From Gammaproteobacteria bacterium (GTDB taxonomy: Bacteria > Pseudomonadota > Gammaproteobacteria > Ga0077536): a DNA stretch of 9,676 nt. The stretch covers positions 1,801 to 11,476 of the forward strand of contig DPMX01000198.1 in the NCBI GenBank assembly GCA_003540955.1, written 5' to 3'. The position numbers and the translations under genes are program-made. Under the pieces are notes generated by a model. It worked only from the letters and a program-made list of their open reading frames with translations, was not told where the DNA came from and made no database searches. Shown here one piece after another: positions 6,549 to 9,676 of this stretch. Numbering within the stretch: position 1 is the stretch's first letter; the number at the start of each line of letters is the position of its first letter.

Positions 6549-6608
6549 GTTGCAAGCACGAAATGCACGGATATTCCTGCTGTTGCAAGACTGTAACTAA
6601 GCACGAAA
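6549..6608. repeat. Short direct repeats in the Sir2/ABC divergent promoter region
   Basis: GTTGCAAG occurs at 6549-6556 and 6582-6589, and AAGCACGAAA at 6554-6563 and 6599-6608. In the first copy the two elements overlap; in the second they are separated by 9 bp. They lie in the 231-bp gap between the divergent genes and may be regulator sites. GTTGCAAG also occurs at 4354-4361, upstream of the Rieske gene. Confidence 0.3.
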
Positions 6609-6658
6609 CTTAAGTAGCAATCTAACTGGGTATATGGCGAATAAGGTCCCAAAGCAAG

Positions 6659-8470
6659 ATGAATGAGCAAATGGAAATGCAACACATACCTACGATGAGC
6701 GGAGGTAGACCCGATCTCCAGCCACTGCGGCGGCTCAAACCATTTCTTAATCCATATTGGGTGACAATCATCATAGCGTTCACAACGTTGATAATTGCCG
6801 CTGGCGCTACGCTTGGTATGCCTATTGCCCTTAGGCATCTTATCGACGCGGGATTTTCGACTGACCAAGCGCGCTCGATTGATCGCTATTTTATTGTGCT
6901 TTTTGGCCTCGCAGTCGTGCTTGCGGTCTTTGCAGCGACACGCTTTTACCTAGTTTCATGGATCGGCGAACGGATCGTAGCCGATTTGCGAAGTGCCGTA
7001 TTCCAACACGTCCTTAGAATGACACCAACCTTTTTCGAGGTAACACGGGCCGGAGAAGTATTATCAAGGTTGACCGCGGATACGACATTGATCCAAACAG
7101 TTGTTGGGAGCAGTTTGTCGGTGGCCCTACGCAGTTTCGTTACCTTGATTGGTGGATTAATCATGTTAACGGTTACCAGCCCTAAATTAACCGGAATGAT
7201 TATTCTTTTAGTGCCCGTCATCGTATTCCCGATAATGTTTGTTGGACGACGGATTCGGAATTTGTCTAGAGACACCCAAGATCGAATTGCAGATACAAGC
7301 GCACTCGCGGCAGAGGTGCTAACCGCGATACAGGTCGTACAGGCTTTTACCTTAGAAAAGCTCCATAGCGAGCGTTATGATGCGGCAATCGCAAAGTCTT
7401 TCAAGGCAGCCCTTCGCCGTGTTCGAACGCGCGCCTTCATCACGGTATACGCAATACTTGTGATTTTTTGCGGGATTGTCGTCGTTTTATGGATTGGTGC
7501 GCAAAATGTCGTGACCGGCCATATTAGCGGCGGAGAACTCGGACAGTTTCTATTTTACGCGGTCATCGTTGGCAGTTCTACGGCAGGTCTTACTGAAATA
7601 TGGGGATCCTTATTGCAAGCTGCAGGCGCAATGGAGCGAATAGCTGAACTGCTCGATACGAAACCGCGACAAACACCGGTAAATCCAACGCCACTGCCAG
7701 ACCTACCGCTTGGAACCGTAGTTTTTGAACACCTGGCGTTCAAGTACCCGTCAAGGCCCGAGCACCCAGCGTTAAAGGATTTCTGTTTAAACGTCAGGCC
7801 AGGCGAAACCATCGCATTAGTTGGGCCGTCGGGTGCTGGCAAAAGTACGGTATTCCAGCTGTTACTAGATTTTTACCAACCTAGTTCCGGGTTAATCAGA
7901 GTTGACGGCATAGATATTCGACATGCTGACCCTGCAGAAGTAAGAAATCGGGTCGGTATCGTTCCACAGGAAACCGTATTGTTTGCAGACAATGTTATGG
8001 AAAACATTCGCTACGGGAAATCCGGCGCTACAGATGATGAAGTAATTGCAGCTAGTCAATCCTCTGGGGCTGACGAATTTATTGAGAAGCTACCGCATGG
8101 CTATCGAACGTTCATTGGTGAACGGGGAGCACGTCTATCTGGTGGCCAAAAACAGCGAATCGCAATCGCCCGAGCGATTTTGAGACAACCATCGATTTTG
8201 TTGCTCGACGAAGCGACGAGTGCCCTCGATGCAGCAAGTGAAAAATTCGTACAAGAAGCCCTTCACAAACTGATGCAAAATTGCACTACTATTGTCATCG
8301 CACATCGCCTATCAACTATTTTAAACGTAGATCGCATCGTGGTAATGGAGCAGGGCGAAATTGTAACTATCGGTAGTCACGCCGAACTTTTGTCGAGAGG
8401 AGGCCTATACGCACGGCTGGCCAAGTTACAGTTTCAGGATGAGAGGAACGTCGAACAGTTAGTCAGATAG
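6659..8470 (+). CDS. ABC exporter, fused permease and ATPase (MsbA-related half-transporter)
   Basis: A 603-residue type IV ABC exporter that should work as a homodimer in the inner membrane. Six helices fall near residues 34-56, 77-98, 153-172, 176-195, 261-280 and 293-317. The ATPase domain has A-loop Tyr363 (FKYPSRP), Walker A GPSGAGKST (389-397), Q-loop Gln437 in VPQE, signature LSGGQ (493-497), Walker B ILLLD (513-517) with catalytic Glu518, D-loop SALD and switch His549. The membrane half, with RHLIDAGFS (59-67), GERIVADLRSAVFQHVLR (103-120) and TTLIQTVVGSS (142-152), matches as I recall it the proteobacterial MsbA-related family (TIGR02204) rather than MsbA itself. Substrate is probably a lipid or hydrophobic compound but is unproven. 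All catalytic motifs are intact. ATG 6659 has only a distant AAGG upstream. It diverges from sir2 and converges on the GNAT gene. Confidence 0.93.
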   Translation: MNEQMEMQHIPTMSGGRPDLQPLRRLKPFLNPYWVTIIIAFTTLIIAAGATLGMPIALRHLIDAGFSTDQARSIDRYFIVLFGLAVVLAVFAATRFYLVSWIGERIVADLRSAVFQHVLRMTPTFFEVTRAGEVLSRLTADTTLIQTVVGSSLSVALRSFVTLIGGLIMLTVTSPKLTGMIILLVPVIVFPIMFVGRRIRNLSRDTQDRIADTSALAAEVLTAIQVVQAFTLEKLHSERYDAAIAKSFKAALRRVRTRAFITVYAILVIFCGIVVVLWIGAQNVVTGHISGGELGQFLFYAVIVGSSTAGLTEIWGSLLQAAGAMERIAELLDTKPRQTPVNPTPLPDLPLGTVVFEHLAFKYPSRPEHPALKDFCLNVRPGETIALVGPSGAGKSTVFQLLLDFYQPSSGLIRVDGIDIRHADPAEVRNRVGIVPQETVLFADNVMENIRYGKSGATDDEVIAASQSSGADEFIEKLPHGYRTFIGERGARLSGGQKQRIAIARAILRQPSILLLDEATSALDAASEKFVQEALHKLMQNCTTIVIAHRLSTILNVDRIVVMEQGEIVTIGSHAELLSRGGLYARLAKLQFQDERNVEQLVR

Positions 8471-8495
8471 CGAACTCAACAGCAAAGCCTAGTTC

Positions 8496-9668
8496 TTAAT
8501 CATAATGGTGATCGTGAAAAACCCGCTTCGGATCTTTAATCGAAAAATCCATCGTACGAGGAATGAGTCTCATCAACCAATTTACCCAGGTAATCGTACT
8601 TTTACTGTAGACAAACAACGGTTCTACATCTGCGCCAACATTTGACTTCGCATCGTAGGATCCGAGCCCAAGGTTAATATAGTTGCTCTTACGATCGATC
8701 CCAATTCGAATTACTTCATTTACAAGGTGAAACCACTCTTGACTAGCGGGCCCTCGATTCCGACCGAAATACGTTGCGATAGTGTCGGAATCATCGTGAA
8801 GTACCATACCGTGAGCCACGATCCGTCCATCTCGCTTCGCCGCGACCAGTAGGCTTTTCTCACCGAGCTTAGAGTCCATGTGTTGGTAGTAACCAGGCGG
8901 GAGAATTTCTCGCTTGAAGCCTTTGGTGTTTTCTCGAACCGTGCGAGCCTGCTCCACCCAAAGCTCTGATTGCTCACTAAACGATTCCAGTATCCGAACT
9001 TCCTGCCCCGATTTTTCAGCCGTTCTAAGGCGCCGTTTGACATCCTTACGATATCGCGACCGCATGCTCGAAAGATACTCTTCGTAACTATCCCAACGCA
9101 CACGAATACGTGCGAGCGGCATGTTAGAAACCAAATTGTATCCATCAAGCAAAAGACTATCGAATTCATTTCGATCCGCGGTCAAGAAGTCTCGCACGAC
9201 GAGAAGGCTGCTATGTTGGGCACGGGCAATCGAATTTACCGCCTTACCAATTTTCCTAATTAAGCTTTTACGCTCAGTCCCAGAGATAATAGATATCGAA
9301 TGACTCGCAGAAAGTGGTGATGCGCATTCGGTAATGCGAACGTGGAGAAAACGCTTCCAGACTCGACGAGCTAGGTGCGAAAACCATGTTAGCGAATTCG
9401 GCAATAGTTGGGCGAAATCAGTAACGATAGTGTAGACACACGCGTGCGCGACTATCTGTCCATTGAGATCGGTAATTACAGGGTAAAAATATTTGCAATC
9501 CTCAATCGATGCGGCTTCAACCGCTGCAAGATAAGCATGAGAACGGATCAACCCATTTTCACCTAGTATCGAATCCCAGGCCCCCGCATCGATTTCATGA
9601 ATCGATGTATAGATCTTTGTGCAATACCTGTCATCCGCTTTGGGCGACCCTAGCGTACGAGACCCCAA
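8496..9668 (-). CDS. FemAB-like / GNAT-fold N-acyl or aminoacyl transferase, 5' end uncertain
   Basis: The protein of about 390 residues has the tandem GNAT layout of FemAB_like and Acetyltransf_6 proteins. The first half (about 18-170) has WDSILGENGLIRSHAYLAAVE (31-51), typical of FemAB-like openings; the second has the basic MRSRYRKDVKRRLRTAEKSG (202-221), then LLVAAKRDGRIVAHGMVLHD (273-292), which is the beta-strand pair of the acceptor fold, and YINLGLGSYDAKSNVGADVEP (330-350). Relatives transfer acyl or aminoacyl groups to amines, some in cell-wall or lipid biosynthesis. The first start codon in the window is TTG at 9668; the frame is open through the last base and no Met occurs before residue 183, so the true start may be outside. 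The gene ends 25 bp from the ABC stop, tail to tail. The acceptor is unknown. Confidence 0.75.
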   Translation of the reverse strand: MGSRTLGSPKADDRYCTKIYTSIHEIDAGAWDSILGENGLIRSHAYLAAVEAASIEDCKYFYPVITDLNGQIVAHACVYTIVTDFAQLLPNSLTWFSHLARRVWKRFLHVRITECASPLSASHSISIISGTERKSLIRKIGKAVNSIARAQHSSLLVVRDFLTADRNEFDSLLLDGYNLVSNMPLARIRVRWDSYEEYLSSMRSRYRKDVKRRLRTAEKSGQEVRILESFSEQSELWVEQARTVRENTKGFKREILPPGYYQHMDSKLGEKSLLVAAKRDGRIVAHGMVLHDDSDTIATYFGRNRGPASQEWFHLVNEVIRIGIDRKSNYINLGLGSYDAKSNVGADVEPLFVYSKSTITWVNWLMRLIPRTMDFSIKDPKRVFHDHHYD

Positions 9669-9676
9669 TCGGCCGA

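Noticed and set aside
6631..6636. TATATG as a -10 box for the ABC gene
   Set aside because: No recognisable -35 at 16-18 bp upstream and it would give a very short leader.
8472..8495. GAACT/AGTTC inverted repeat between the ABC and GNAT stop codons
   Set aside because: Only five pairs around a 14-nt loop, with no T-run; not a convincing terminator.
8720..9169. 149-codon minus-strand frame inside the GNAT gene
   Set aside because: Same-strand shifted-frame shadow; the 390-residue frame carries all the GNAT/FemAB features without interruption.

Overview
The window looks like chromosomal DNA from a Gram-negative bacterium, most likely a pseudomonadote (gamma- or alphaproteobacterium). This rests on protein character: an MsbA-related half-size ABC exporter, a zinc-ribbon Sir2 deacylase, a FemAB-like GNAT protein and single-component-type Rieske and sterol-desaturase-family oxygenases. 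I cannot name a genus. Base composition is moderate, around half GC in the ABC exporter gene and clearly AT-richer in the glycosyltransferase gene. No rRNA, tRNA, CRISPR array, transposase or integrase was seen. Most genes have weak Shine-Dalgarno sequences.

Layout from left to right. The first 75 bases, minus strand, are the N-terminus of a gene that runs off the window, probably a luciferase-like (LLM) flavin oxidoreductase. Bases 76-309 hold no gene. A two-gene minus-strand unit follows: a family 2 glycosyltransferase (986-1873) and, 13 bp downstream, a class I SAM methyltransferase (310-972). Divergent from it is a membrane-anchored SGNH hydrolase (2059-3210). These three genes look like a piece of a surface-glycan synthesis or decoration locus: sugar transfer, methylation and probable O-acyl ester chemistry. 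Their AT-richness suggests separate ancestry.

Next is a divergent pair of non-haem iron oxygenases: a membrane diiron enzyme of the sterol desaturase/fatty acid hydroxylase superfamily (3344-4192, minus) and a Rieske mononuclear-iron oxygenase alpha subunit (4424-5617, plus). Their 231-bp shared upstream region holds a perfect 9+2+9 palindrome that touches the -35 of a candidate promoter for the Rieske gene, plus further direct and inverted repeats. I consider this regulated pair the most interesting part of the window. It may act on one lipid or terpenoid substrate, but that is inference.

The right half carries a Sir2 deacylase (5678-6427, minus), whose real start is well inside its open frame; a divergent MsbA-related ABC exporter (6659-8470, plus); and a FemAB/GNAT-type acyl or aminoacyl transferase (8496 to about 9668, minus), whose start may lie beyond the window. 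Adjacent genes repeatedly face toward or away from each other, so apart from the glycosyltransferase-methyltransferase pair each gene seems to be its own transcription unit.
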